This document shows, in pieces, positions 30,854-40,675 of a stretch of DNA of 64,000 nt. The DNA is taken from NCBI RefSeq assembly GCF_023078275.1, contig NC_062988.1, positions 1,505,501 through 1,569,500 of the forward strand. Direction: 5' to 3'. The notes under the pieces were generated by a model, which was not told the DNA's origin, searched no databases, and saw only the letters and a program-made list of their open reading frames with translations. Both the position numbers and the translations under genes were made by a program. Positions within the stretch are counted from its first letter, which is position 1. The number at the start of each line of letters is the position of its first letter. Source of the DNA: Leguminivora glycinivorella. Its lineage: Eukaryota; Arthropoda; Insecta; Lepidoptera; Tortricidae.

Positions 30854-31378
30854 ATGGTATGTATTTTACTTTTATTATATTCTGGTATCTTTGAGTACTT
30901 TTATTTGGTGTTGAAATATATTTAACTTGATATTTTTTTACAGGGCTCGCAACCTATTAACCACGCTGCTGAAATGACTGAAACCACACCATTTTATTCG
31001 CAAGTTTGTGAAAAACCGAATGATCCGCTCAATTATTCTCAAGACATGGATGCGTACCTGAAATACCAGGATTTGCTCCTGAATCCATCTTTAGAAATTC
31101 CATTATCAGGTACACCAGCAAAAAGTCAGAAGAAAATCGCTAAGAAAGGAAAGAGGAAAATAAAAGAAATGGGTTTAAATTCCCATGTCATCAGAAAGGT
31201 TACAAAAGGAAAGCGTCTGATTAAAATCAGTATATCCGATTTGGAGCAATCAAATATCGAATCTAATGGGGTTACAGTACAATATGTTGTTCAAGATGAC
31301 TATGATGAGTTATTAAATGCAACTGAAGGTCTGGTAGAAAAAATTGTAAAAAAGTTGAGTGAAGTGAGTAATTATTAG
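30854..31378 (+). CDS. Spliced unrecognised basic protein; first coding exon is only ATG
   Basis: The ATG at 30854-30856 is followed immediately by a GTATGT donor. An 87-bp intron (30857-30943) ends in TTTTTTTACAG, and the second exon starts in frame at 30944 with GGC TCG CAA. The protein is about 145 residues: an N-terminal part with YSQVCEKPNDPLNYSQDMDA, a central lysine-rich stretch (KKIAKKGKRKIKEMG, KGKR) and an acidic C-terminal helix region ending LSEVSNY. A second in-frame ATG at 30974 would also give a plausible product without splicing. TATA and initiator elements lie upstream and AATAAA lies at 31450-31455. No family is recognised. It is divergent from the spliced gene at 29101-30437. 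The basic core suggests nucleic-acid binding. Confidence 0.6.
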
Positions 31379-31449
31379 AAAATTTTATGTTATAAAATGT
31401 ACTTTACTTTTTAGTTAGTCGTCGTGCTTGTAATATATCTCATTACTTA

Positions 31450-31455
31450 AATAAA
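31450..31455 (+). terminator. Polyadenylation signal AATAAA
   Basis: AATAAA lies 72 bp after the stop of the spliced plus-strand gene, followed by a T-rich TGTTTTATTTTT stretch at 31484-31495. Confidence 0.5.
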
Positions 31456-31990
31456 ATGGTTTCATGATAAATTAATTGTTTTATTTTTAACATACTAAAA
31501 CATAGAGAATAAATACGATATTATTTTTAGAGTTTTACCACTCACAATATAGTTGAAATATGTATACTGAGATCTATTATATATCAAAACCATTTATAAT
31601 TCATGTAAATCGTGATCATTTTATAAGATAAACATAGCGAGTGAGCAACCAGGTAAACTGACTCAAATTACAACTAAATGAGTGATTGCAATTTCGCATA
31701 CTGTTCAATGTATGTCATGATTTTAATATAATCAAAATTTGAACCTTATATCTTTATGAAAAGTTCTGCTTTGCAAAGTGCAGTATATGACATACGCTAG
31801 CCTTTAATTTATACTGAACTCTTTGTTATGGGTGTCAAAGAAGATCATATTTTATATACGTTATTTTAAACCATATATTACAAAATTCGTAGTAGATATG
31901 ACGTGGGAGTACGTAATCCGAAACAGCCAATAGCATAACTGGGTCTACATCACACTTATAAAGTTTTTACAATGTTTCATATAAATAAAA
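31456..31990. other. AT-rich spacer inside the Polinton
   Basis: No gene seen. A TATAAAG at about 31957 precedes the small open frame at 31991. Confidence 0.4.
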
Positions 31991-32363
31991 ATGGTGATGT
32001 GTAGTATGTCGGGTTGTGACGACCGACAACCTCAACACGTAAACCATTCCTTGGCTTGGCCAACCGAGGCATGTAGTGTTGAATTCGAGACTTGGGGATC
32101 TCTGTATTTACGCGGTCGATAGATATGGAATCCCATACCCGGAGGGGTCAAACTCAATCGATGCATGTAAAACGCGACTACACCAGAGTTCACACTTTGG
32201 GGGTCCATTCGTGTTCTGCGACGCTGACGAGCTGATCAGACACGTTGTGTGTAAACGCCACTGTCAATCGAGCAAACGCTTGAGAGAGACCACATCTGAG
32301 ATTGGCCACCTCGGAGAGTGTGTTGCGTTAAGCTTTTGCTATTTAATATCATACCTAACTTAA
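31991..32363 (+). CDS. Possible small or broken gene near the right Polinton end
   Basis: An ATG at 31991 (behind TATAAAG) opens a 43-codon cysteine-containing frame (CSMSGCDDRQPQH...) that stops at 32122. A second, overlapping frame to 32363 contains FGGPFVFCDADELIRHVV and CKRHC. Base composition here is clearly GC-richer than the neighbouring spacer, which suggests selected coding sequence. The two frames may be one gene with a frameshift or an intron. No family is recognised. This is a weak call; only the composition shift and the promoter-like motif support it. Confidence 0.3.
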
Positions 32364-32525
32364 CTTTACGGCTTACATTTTCGAAATGGACCATTTAACA
32401 ACGAACACCATACTTCATCTGTTTCAATCAAATGAACGAATCCGAAATGTTAAGTTAAAAATCTGATTGCGCTTTTACAGTTCACAAGTTCTAATTCTAA
32501 ATATGCAATCGTAAACCTTGTGTGC

Positions 32526-32826
32526 TTTTTAAACCATCAGAAAACCTATTGAGAGTTTCAAATCATGAGAAAGCCGATTAGGAGTTTTAAATCATCAGAA
32601 AACCTATTGAGAGTTTCAAATCATGAGAAAGCCGATTAGGAGTTTTAAATCATCTGAAAACCTATTGAGAGTTTCAAATCATGAGAAAGCCGATTAGGAG
32701 TTTTAAATCATCTGAAAACCTATTGGGAGTTTTAAATCACCAATAAACCTGAGTACGAGTCCTAAATATGAAGTGATATTGGGAGTTTTCAAATCTTTGA
32801 TTTGAAACTCCCAATAATCACCTACT
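32526..32826 (-). repeat. Right terminal inverted repeat of the Polinton
   Basis: Reverse complement of the left end: 100 bp outer part, then three complete 58-bp units and a partial unit. The left end has only one complete unit, so the right repeat is two units (116 bp) longer. It ends ...CACCTACT directly at the tandem array. Confidence 0.92.
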
Positions 32827-33898
32827 CCCCCCATTTGAGCCCCTTAGGAGGCGAATTTAAAAAAATCCTTTCTTAGTGCTCCTCTACACTATATAAGGAA
32901 CCTACGTGCCAAATTTGACATCTCTATAACCAGCGGTTTCGGCTGTGCGTTGATATGTCAGTCAGTCAGTCAATATCTTCTTTTATATATATTTTTGATA
33001 TTTAAACCCCATTGCACCACAACAGGGGAGAAGGTATTACACTTCCGCCTCGTTAGATTTTAAAAACGTTGTATTTATCGTGATCAGCGACCCGATAAAC
33101 CATAAAAACGATACCCATATTGATTTTTTGACTTTATCACCCCCTTTTCACCCTTTTAGGGGTTAAATTTTCAAAAAACCTGAAACACGTATTCAGTCAT
33201 ATGTCTTAAGGAATCTTCCTGTGAAGTTTCGAATAAAATAGTCAAACTAATCTTGTTTCCCCATACAAACTTTGAACCCCCATTTGACCCCCTTAGGAGG
33301 TGAATTTTGGAAAATCCTTTCTTAGTGCTCCTCTACACTACATAAGGAACCTACGTGCCAAATTTGAAATCTCTAGGACCAGCGGTTTTGGCTGTGCGTT
33401 GATATGTCAGTCAGTCAGTCAATATCTTCTTTTATATATATTTTTGATATTTAAACCCCATTGCACCACAACAGGGGAGAAGGTATTTCACTTCCGCCTC
33501 GTTATATTTTAAAAACGTTGTATTTATCGTGATCAGCGACCCGATAAACCATAAAAACGATACCCATATTGATTTTTTGACTTTATCACCCCCTTTTCAC
33601 CCTTTTAGGGGTTAAATTTTCAAAAAACCTGAAACACGTATTCAGTCATATGTCTTAAGGAATCTTCCTGTGAAGTTTCGAATAAAATAGTCAAACTAAT
33701 CTTGTTTCCCCATACAAACTTTGAACCCCCATTTGACCCCCTTAGGAGGTGAATTTTGGAAAATCCTTTCTTAGTGCTCCTCTACACTACATAAGGAACC
33801 TACATGCCAAATTTGAAATCTCTAGGACCAGCGGTTTCGGCTGTGCGTTGATATGTCAGTCAGTCAGTCAGTCAGTCAGTCAGTCAGCTTCTTCTTTT
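32827..33898. repeat. 449-bp tandem array, about 2.4 units
   Basis: The landmark CCCCTTAGGAGG ends at 32851, 33300 and 33749, exactly 449 bp apart. Each unit contains TTGATATGTCAGTCAGTCAG; the last copy expands the CAGT run to about eight. Units 1 and 2 are close to identical over most of their length. This is satellite-like or a young segmental tandem. Short open frames in it are repeats of one another and not genes. Confidence 0.9.
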
Positions 33899-34049
33899 AT
33901 ATATTTAGATTATATTTACGTTGCTCTCATTTTGCGAACTTGTCTGTAAAAGAAACTACATTAAAATTGTTGTTCTCCCGCTGGATTTTAAGTATGAACC
34001 GACAGAGAGAGCGTCCGGTATATGAACGAGTTAAGAACAATTGGGTTAG

Positions 34050-34135
34050 ACGACCGGTTAGCTTAGTGGGTAGTGACGCTGCCTATGAAGCTGAAGCTCC
34101 TCAGTTCGAATCCGAATCGAACCGAAATCGAACAT
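34050..34135 (+). mobile_element. tRNA-like SINE head, degraded
   Basis: GACGACCGGTTAGCTTAGTG and CAGTTCGAATCCGAATCG resemble the A and B boxes of SINE-1. The body is missing. Confidence 0.45.
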
Positions 34136-34226
34136 TATGTTAATATTTACGTGGCGTGCCTAGGGTTGCCTAAAAAGGCTAGCCTAAAGATATAGCTTCG
34201 TATTTCTGAGCCACAATAATAAAATA

Positions 34227-34566
34227 AAACCGGCCAAGTGCGAGTCGGACTCGCGCACGAAGAGTTGCGTGCCATTATCTACAAAAACGGCAATAAAATT
34301 ATGTTTATTGTAATTATACATTTTCTTATGTTTTCAGTACAGCGAAAAAAACAAATGGTTTTTTTATGGAACCCCCTTAAATATTGATTTTATTATCTGT
34401 TTAGTACTTGTTGTTTTAGCAGCAACAAAAGTACATCATCTGTGAACATTTCAACTGACTAATTATCATGGATCATGAGATACAACAGCCTAGTGACAGA
34501 CGGACGGACTGCGTAGTGTTAGTAATAGATTCCCGTTTTACCCTTTGGTAGGTATAGAACCCTAAA
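34227..34566 (+). repeat. Family C repeat, AACCGGCCAAGTGCGAGTC subfamily
   Basis: Starts AAACCGGCCAAGTGCGAGTC and ends GAACCCTAAAAATC, with GACAGACGGACGGACTGCG inside. Confidence 0.65.
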
Positions 34567-35030
34567 AATCGTTTTGTTATTCATTATAATTACTTAATTT
34601 TTTTCTCTTCATAATGTGTAATGTGCACCAACCGGTGTTAGTGTGGACTGGCTAGTTTAACAAAGTACACAGTAGGTATGCTACAAGTACAATATGTATG
34701 TACCTACAATACAAGCCTAGCACTAACAATATAATTTATTGTATGAGAATAACCTACAGTCGCCATCAGATATATCAGAGCTGTGAAGGCGCTCACAAAT
34801 ATCTGAACACGCCTCTATTACCAAGGCGTTAGGGACCATTCACACTCATGAAACGCAAGTCTTGCGGCGGTGCGGCGCACGCCAGGCCGCCGCCACGCCG
34901 CCTGGGGCGCGTCTTACGTCCTTCCTATACAAAATGTACTGAGGAGACGTTTTTTGAATTACATTCGGGCGGCGTGGCGGAGACGTCCGTTCCGCGTCGC
35001 AAGACATGCGTCTCATGAGCGTGGACGCTG
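34567..35030. repeat. Relative of the 55742-56033 hairpin element
   Basis: From about 34845 to 35030 the sequence has GGCGCGTCTTACGTCC, TTCCTATACAAAATGTACTG, AGGAGACGTTTTTTGAATTA and GGCGTGGCGGAGACGTCCGT in the order seen in one arm of the element at 55742-56033. The other arm is reduced. The part before 34845 is anonymous. Confidence 0.55.
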
Positions 35031-35068
35031 CCTTAGAATCTTGTGAGGGCCTTTGCATCTCTGGTTGC

Positions 35069-35213
35069 GTAGCCGAATGGCACAAACGCTTACGAAACGC
35101 TCACGAAACGAAACGCTAGTAGATATCTATCCCTATCGCTCTTGCATATTGGCGAGACAGAGCCGGACTACGTTTCGTTTTCGTTTGGCGTCGGAGAAAT
35201 GCCATTTGGCTAC
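35069..35213. mobile_element. MITE with GTAGCCGAATGGCA ends
   Basis: Inverted ends GTAGCCGAATGGCA and TGCCATTTGGCTAC; interior AAACGCTCACGAAACG. The second copy is at 57451-57595 and a split copy at 6938-7490. Confidence 0.65.
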
Positions 35214-35279
35214 GGGGCCTGATATATCTGATGAAGACTGTAAGTACAACGAATGTGTTTTGTGCATCGATCTTTGAGA

Positions 35280-36205
35280 CTGTATTTTGTGTGACTTAAT
35301 TATATAAGAAATATCCAGGAAGTCAAGTCAGGCGTTGGTTTTGGTAAAAATACCAACTTTGACGTACCCTTTCCCCGTTAATAAAAACGTCATTCTTCAA
35401 TTGTAACATTTATTTAACTTATCTATCTAATCACTCAATAATGACAATAATATAAGCTCAAAAAGTAACTGAAAACATAAAAACGAAGTCAATCACAGAA
35501 GCAGCGCAGCACCGCCGCCGCTCACGCGCCAACATTACGCATTTCACAGACCCTGATGCCTAACTGTATAGGCCTGCCAGGCTTTACAGTGCCTGTGATC
35601 TATTCTCCCGAACCAAGTAGCGCGCATTTAAGTCGGGTTTAAAATTGTTAGTCCAAGCCAAGTAGGCAAATGGCACCATACAAAACTTTTGGCGCCATCG
35701 CCAGTTGTCTAATAAGTAACGCGTGCATTTTTGTTGACTTTAAAATTGTTAGTCTTCAAACTAACTGTACATAGCATTGTGCCTACTTTTAAGAGGTTAC
35801 TTAGCATAAATAGGTAGTACCCACCTGCATATCGACATCAGTTTCAGATTCAGAATCCCGAATCATTGCGTAATCACGTAGTATATCTATATTAGGTACT
35901 TATTTTAATTTCCTTCGCAATTGGCACTATCGAAGATGTTTCAGATAGTGAATCAGGGTCTAATATTGGTGACATAATCCTGGTATTTGAACAGGCACCT
36001 AGAAAAAGTGAATGGTTTTAGTCTGTTTAATAAGTCGGAAATTGCGAATAGGCAGTGTACATGGTACCTACATATTTTTGATCAAAGATAAATGTTTACA
36101 TTTTTTCATCTTATTCCATTACATAAAGGTGCAAAAATTTAAGCCTATCTTTAACCTCGAATCGATTGTGAAGAGGATTATAAAGCAACAGCGATTATAA
36201 CCACA
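35280..36205. other. Anonymous stretch
   Basis: No supported gene. A short GGTTTTGGTAAAAATACCAAC inverted motif is at about 35336. Nothing else recurs in the window. Confidence 0.35.
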
Positions 36206-36351
36206 AAATTAAAAATTTTAAAAAACCCCCGACCGCGACATAGTGGACCGATTTTCATGAAACATGGCTAAGAATACTCCCGACTAACTCAGCTTTCAAA
36301 CAAAAAAAAACGAAATCTAAATCGGTTCATCCGTTCAGGAGCTACGATGCC

Positions 36352-36391
<40 letters not shown>

Positions 36392-36440
36392 TCAGACACG
36401 TCACACTTATAACAAACCGTTGTTTTTGCGTCGGGGGTTA
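36206..36440 (+). repeat. Interspersed repeat, family D
   Basis: Starts AACCACAAAATTAAAA, has CCCCCGACCGCGACATAG and a (CAGA)n tract, and ends GCGTCGGGGGTTAAAAAT. Other copies: 44248-44405 (minus), 45104-45349, 50862-51106, 54673-54905 (minus), 54940-55205. Confidence 0.7.
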
Positions 36441-36946
36441 AAAATTAGACATTTCATACAACAAGTAAGCTTTTTAACAGAAATTTCATTTTTGACACAA
36501 GCTTTTTGGCTGACTGTACTTTCCTTCCCATGGTCAACTTATAATAATTGAGGCAATTCTAAAAAACCCAAACACGACGGTGTTTGGTTGTTTCATCACA
36601 GAGTTCCTATGGTCACCTTTCAGCTCCATCATCAGATCAGCTCTTTGTCATAATAATATTGCATTGTCATCCAAGTTATACATGCATACAAAATTTCAAA
36701 GTTCAGTCAAATTTCGAAGTGTATCAAATTTAAATTGCAAGATTTGATTACTTACAGACAGACATATAACGAACAGGAGAAAATAAAAAAAAGCTTGTAT
36801 AAGTAAATAGGTATACAATACAATATTAATGCGTATTTGTTTACTTAATAGTTACTTATTTGGCTCGTTTGATGTGCGTCGAACACCGATACACGCTCGG
36901 TAACGCATGTTTGTTATTACTTATTAGTTGTATTCGTAAATTACGA

Positions 36947-37346
36947 AAATAAACTTTTTAACAAAAAATGAAACCGCCTTCAAAAATAAGCGCGTTACAA
37001 AACACGGAGAAACTAAAAAGCAAAAAATAATAAACTTTGAATTCAGATTTCTTATCGGATTGCAATAATCTAAACATCCAAATTATAAACAAATCAATTA
37101 TTTTTGTAGTCGGTACCAGACCTGTTCATCGCCTTGCTATTTCCTGTTTGCACCACCCAACCATACGCAGGCTGGCACCGACTCCAAAAATAATTGATTT
37201 GTTTATAATTTGGATGTTTAGATTATTGCAATCCGATAAGAAATCGGAATTCAAAGGTTTATTATTTTTTGCTTTTTAGTTTCTCCGTGTTTTGTAACGC
37301 GCTTATTTTTGAAGGCGGTTTTATTTTTTGTTAAAAAGTTTATTTA
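36947..37346. mobile_element. Large foldback element, about 172-bp arms
   Basis: Arms 36947-37118 and 37173-37346 are near-identical inverted copies (AAATAAACTTTTTAAC...AATAATTGATTTGTTTAT), with a spacer of about 55 bp. The very high arm identity suggests recent origin. No coding content. Confidence 0.8.
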
Positions 37347-37439
37347 TTTGTTGATTTTTAGTGGTTCCTAGTGATATTCTATGTATCAGTCCGAATATAT
37401 GTACAGTAGTGAAAGAATTATCCTTTAACTCCTAACCAT

Positions 37440-37770
37440 TGAGGAGTTGACCTTCCATCATCAGCTCAGCCACATAAAGTTATCACCATCAGGCGTAGAT
37501 ACTGGTGTACCTTTGAAAAATACACTAAAAACATTACATGTGCCTATAACATTTGAAGAGTTCCCTCGATTTCTCCAAGATCCCATCATCAGACCTCGAC
37601 TTGGTGCCAATGGGACCATCTCGGGGTTATACCTGATCGAATGAAAAATAAATTTTGAAAATCGGTCCATGATTCTCGGAGATATCGAATAACATACATA
37701 CAAAAAAAATAAAAAATAAAAACATTCAGTCGAATTGAGAACCTCCTCCTTTTTTGAAGTCGGTTAAAAA
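37440..37770 (+). repeat. LINE-tail-like repeat
   Basis: The right half ends GAGAACCTCCTCCTTTTTTG then AAGTCGGTTAAA, a 3' end common to many insect LINE copies. The left half (CATCATCAGCTCAGCC) resembles 36625-36650. Class is uncertain. Confidence 0.45.
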
Positions 37771-38266
37771 TAAAGCTAACATTCAATAAAATATGTATAG
37801 TACTTTAATTCAAATTAAAGTTACTTACAATTACGTTGTATGCCATAAAACTTAAAAAAAAAACAATGTACATACATAGACAGAGCACATGAAACTACTC
37901 AATCTTCAGTGTCGCTCTTGGCAAATATGGGGTTGAATGAAAACACAATTGTGACACAGCAGTGACAGGTTGCCAGCCAGCCAAAACAATGAATTTGTAT
38001 TAAATAAATATGAGGCTGAATGTAGTCATCCAGGGCAGGACTTCGGACACCCACAAAAGCTTGGAACAAAGTATTTAAATTTATCAAAAACGTAAAGTTG
38101 ACTTGACGTCATTTGTTGTGACCTGTCTATTAAGTATCCAAGGAACATAATTATGTACAAAGAGAATCATTTTCGATGCTTTTCAGTCGTCTGTCACCAT
38201 GATATTATACATCCTTTATTATAAATAAATTTAATTTAAAAGTCCACTTCACCATGGCACAGCTCG

Positions 38267-38363
38267 CGCATGTGACACCCATTGAGTTGCAGGCGTCCAT
38301 ACGTTACGATGACCGCTTACCATCAGGCGGACCGTACGTCTGTTTGCCACCGACGTGTTATTA
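38267..38363 (+). repeat. Family A repeat fragment
   Basis: ATGTGACACCCATTGAGTTG through GTTTGCCACCGACGTGTTA matches one end of 668-1114. Confidence 0.65.
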
Positions 38364-38659
38364 AAAAATGTTTTGACAGACCCTTACAAATCAAGCATTA
38401 ATAAATCAAATTAAACAATGTCAGTCACTTTGAAAACATGTTGTCCCAAAGATTGCATAATGAATTTAACAAGCTGTTTTCCTTCGGAGACTATGTTCTG
38501 CATTAAATTATGTAATACTAATCTAATGAAAAGAGGATGGATAAATCTACACGGAAGTAATTCGAGGAGTATCAAATATTAATTGTGAATATTGTGATAT
38601 CAATATGGATACAAAAGGTATCTATACGTAATATTGGCTCGTTTGATCTCAGACATCTA

Positions 38660-39061
38660 ATCCATACTAATATTATAAATGGGAAAGTGTGTGTCTGTTT
38701 GTTTGTCTGTCTTTCACGGCACGGGAATTGACGTGATTTTTTAAAGTGGAGATAAAGTACAGCGGAGCAAATCTCGACTGGGGGGCAAATGTAACTAATT
38801 AATTTTTCCCATTATTACACTATGATGTTGAGTTCAATTCAACATGTATATATCCACTGAACACGCCTACCATATATAACCAGTGGATACTCTATTTGAT
38901 AATGCAAACAATTTTTTCCTCTGAGATGCAAACATTGTAAAACATGGAAAAAATGGACCAGTAACATTTGCCCCGCTGTACCTTAGTTGAAGGGATGAAG
39001 AGTGACATAGGCTACTTTTTGTCTCTTTCTAACGCGAGCGAAGCCGCGGGCAAAAGCTAGT
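38660..39061 (+). repeat. Family B repeat interrupted by a TA-flanked MITE
   Basis: The left part (CCATACTAATATTATAAA...GTGGAGATA) and right part (AGTTGAAGGGATGAAGAG...GGGCAAAAGCTAGTA) join seamlessly when the element at 38755-38983 is removed, as seen in the uninterrupted copies at 1266-1444 and 47257-47436. Confidence 0.75.
38755..38983. mobile_element. Tc1/mariner-like MITE with TA duplication
   Basis: Ends AAGTACAGCGG and CCGCTGTACCT are inverted. TA lies on each side (38753-38754 and 38984-38985), while the empty target in sister repeats has one TA. This is the insertion signature of Tc1/mariner transposases. A fragment of the same family is near 20600. Confidence 0.75.
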
Positions 39062-39332
39062 AACCCATAAATCCCATTCTTGTGAACGATTAATCATTTA
39101 TTTACATGAACACGTATAATTGGGACTAAGTAAGCAAGTTCTTATTGTTAATTTGTATGCAATTTAAATCTCAAATAGAAAGTTTTTTGTCGCGCCATTA
39201 TAAATGGGCTTTTTCGTGAGCGTTAGTGCATTCGGCTACGGACGCTGTTCACTCCTAATTTGAAGTTAAGGTAAATGTATAGGTCTCAATTAGGTAAGGC
39301 AGGGAGATAGTCTTAGGTATATTATTATTTAC

Positions 39333-39816
39333 TAGAGGTGGGCCGAATACGGACTTTGCCGAATACGAATATTCGGCCGAATATTCGGTTCAGCTGTTAC
39401 CGAACCGAACATTCGGCCGAATATTCGGTTCCGCCATATTTTAAATCCTGGCTTAGAGTTAAAAACTTTAAATTAATGATTGGCAATGGGTACTAAGGCT
39501 CTTAATGTTCCTGTAATTTAGTGCATAAGAAAATTTTGGTTTTTGTTTCTTAAGCTACGTAATTTTTACTTTTTAACATAATTATTGTAGGTACTTATAT
39601 TTTAACGCAATTTATCTCCTTTTGGCGGTTCCTTAGAATGCTGAAATAGGATGTCATTATGCGATGAAAAACGACACAACTTAAGATATTTATTTACTTT
39701 GTTTATTCGGTAAATATTCGGCAATGTAACCGAACTATTCGGCCGAATACGAACATTGAAAAACTTGCCGAATATGCCGAATACCGAATATTTACCGAAT
39801 ATTCGGCCCATCTCTA
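39333..39816. mobile_element. hAT-like MITE, GAATATTCGGCC-rich, with 8-bp target duplication
   Basis: Ends TAGAGGTGGGCCGAAT and ATTCGGCCCATCTCTA are inverted with one mismatch. TTATTTAC lies directly on both sides (39325-39332, 39817-39824). The subterminal regions repeat CCGAATATTCGG many times; the middle (about 39440-39700) is AT-rich and non-coding. Confidence 0.85.
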
Positions 39817-39824
39817 TTATTTAC

Positions 39825-40173
39825 CTATCTACTAGATATATCTGTTGGCGACTGTGCCTAAATATATTCTAACCGATTCATAACTCACCTACAGATGTGG
39901 TGCGAAAAGGGTTCCCATCGTATTTTTCCGGAAACGTTCGTATTTGTCATGCTACTGAGTACTTAGTTCAGTTAATGTCAGTACATGTTGTACTGAGACT
40001 GACTGAAATAGCATGATACGTTTGTACGTTTCCGTGGCAATGCGAAGGCACATATTTTCGCCCATACTGTAACAAATATACCACTATATACAAAATATTA
40101 GCACAATAACATCTACATTGTCCATTGCAAATAACGTCATATTTCCTTGATATCCCGAAGTCCATCAACGCCA
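39825..40173. other. Anonymous stretch
   Basis: No gene or recurring repeat seen, apart from a TGTTGTACTGAGACTGACTG segment without a partner. Confidence 0.35.
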
Positions 40174-40315
40174 GCCGGCGTATTATGATTCCAATTTTAT
40201 CACTCATCCACGTGGATAAAGCATCCGTCACGCTTTGGCAAGTATGTCGGTGTGAGAGTGACAGTTGTCTTATCCACGTGGACAAATGATAAAATTGGAA
40301 GCATGATACGCCGGC
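40174..40315. mobile_element. Foldback MITE with GCCGGCGTAT ends
   Basis: Inverted arms GCCGGCGTATTATGATTCCA and their complement include TATCCACGTGGATAA-type palindromes. A sister copy is at 43660-43809. Confidence 0.7.
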
Positions 40316-40540
40316 AAAAGCGAACAAAACCGTCGGCAAAGTGCGCCGTAACTGCCCTCGCTACGCTCATAATTCCTCCGTTTCGTTCATTCAATTAAGT
40401 GCAGTAACCGTGTCGTCGCGATAGCTAAGCGAGTAGAAGTCGAGAACAAGGATTTACTGCTAAAGTTTTTTTGTAGGCGATTCTATGTTTTCGCTACTGT
40501 AGACATTAAACTAAAAAACTAAACTAAAACTAACTAACTA

Positions 40541-40675
40541 TTTTGACTCAGTGATCCAAAGTGAATCTTGGCCTCCGAAACGAGAGAGCGCCACCTGTCC
40601 CGATCCTGCGCAGCCTCTTGCCAGTCACTAACTTAAAGCCGACGCAACTCCGCCACCACACTGTCCTCCCAGTGA
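40541..40675 (-). pseudogene. C-terminal end of a LINE ORF2 (RTE-like)
   Basis: The minus strand reads DSVVAELRRL, one stop, then DWQEAAQDRDRWRSLVSEAK and a terminal stop. This resembles the C-terminus of the LINE at 2970-4258 (DLEAVAQDREKWKILLRALC). It is a short 3' remnant. Confidence 0.6.

Larger units (their letters stand above)
21028..32826. mobile_element. Polinton/Maverick (adintovirus-like) element, 11.8 kb, defective
   Basis: Long inverted ends beginning AGTAGGTGATTATTGGG enclose hallmark Polinton genes: A32/FtsK-type ATPase, retroviral-type integrase with chromodomain, adenain-type protease, penton-like and double-jelly-roll capsid proteins, plus a remnant of protein-primed-type DNA polymerase B. 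Ends in AG...CT are usual for Polintons, as is a length of 15-20 kb; this copy is 11.8 kb because most of PolB is missing. Frame breaks affect at least three genes. Polintons usually make a 6-bp target duplication; here TGCCTC (left) and CCCCCC (right) do not match. The element could be a virus-like integrated genome that replicated as a virion or as a transposon. This copy cannot do so alone. Confidence 0.92.

Noticed and set aside
21028..32826. Integrated densovirus because of the PLA2 domain
   Set aside because: The PLA2 domain sits in a gene block with integrase, A32-type ATPase, adenain and double-jelly-roll capsid genes; no parvovirus NS1 helicase is present.
33300..33949. Repeated frames beginning NFGKSFLSAPLHYIRN
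   Set aside because: Both are copies of the 449-bp tandem unit; the frames are not supported by codon use or motifs.
36340..36400. CRISPR-like array (CAGACAGACAGACA)
   Set aside because: It is a four-base microsatellite inside a dispersed repeat, with no spacers.
37037..37279. 80-residue open frame
   Set aside because: It lies wholly within the large palindrome and reads through both arms and the loop.
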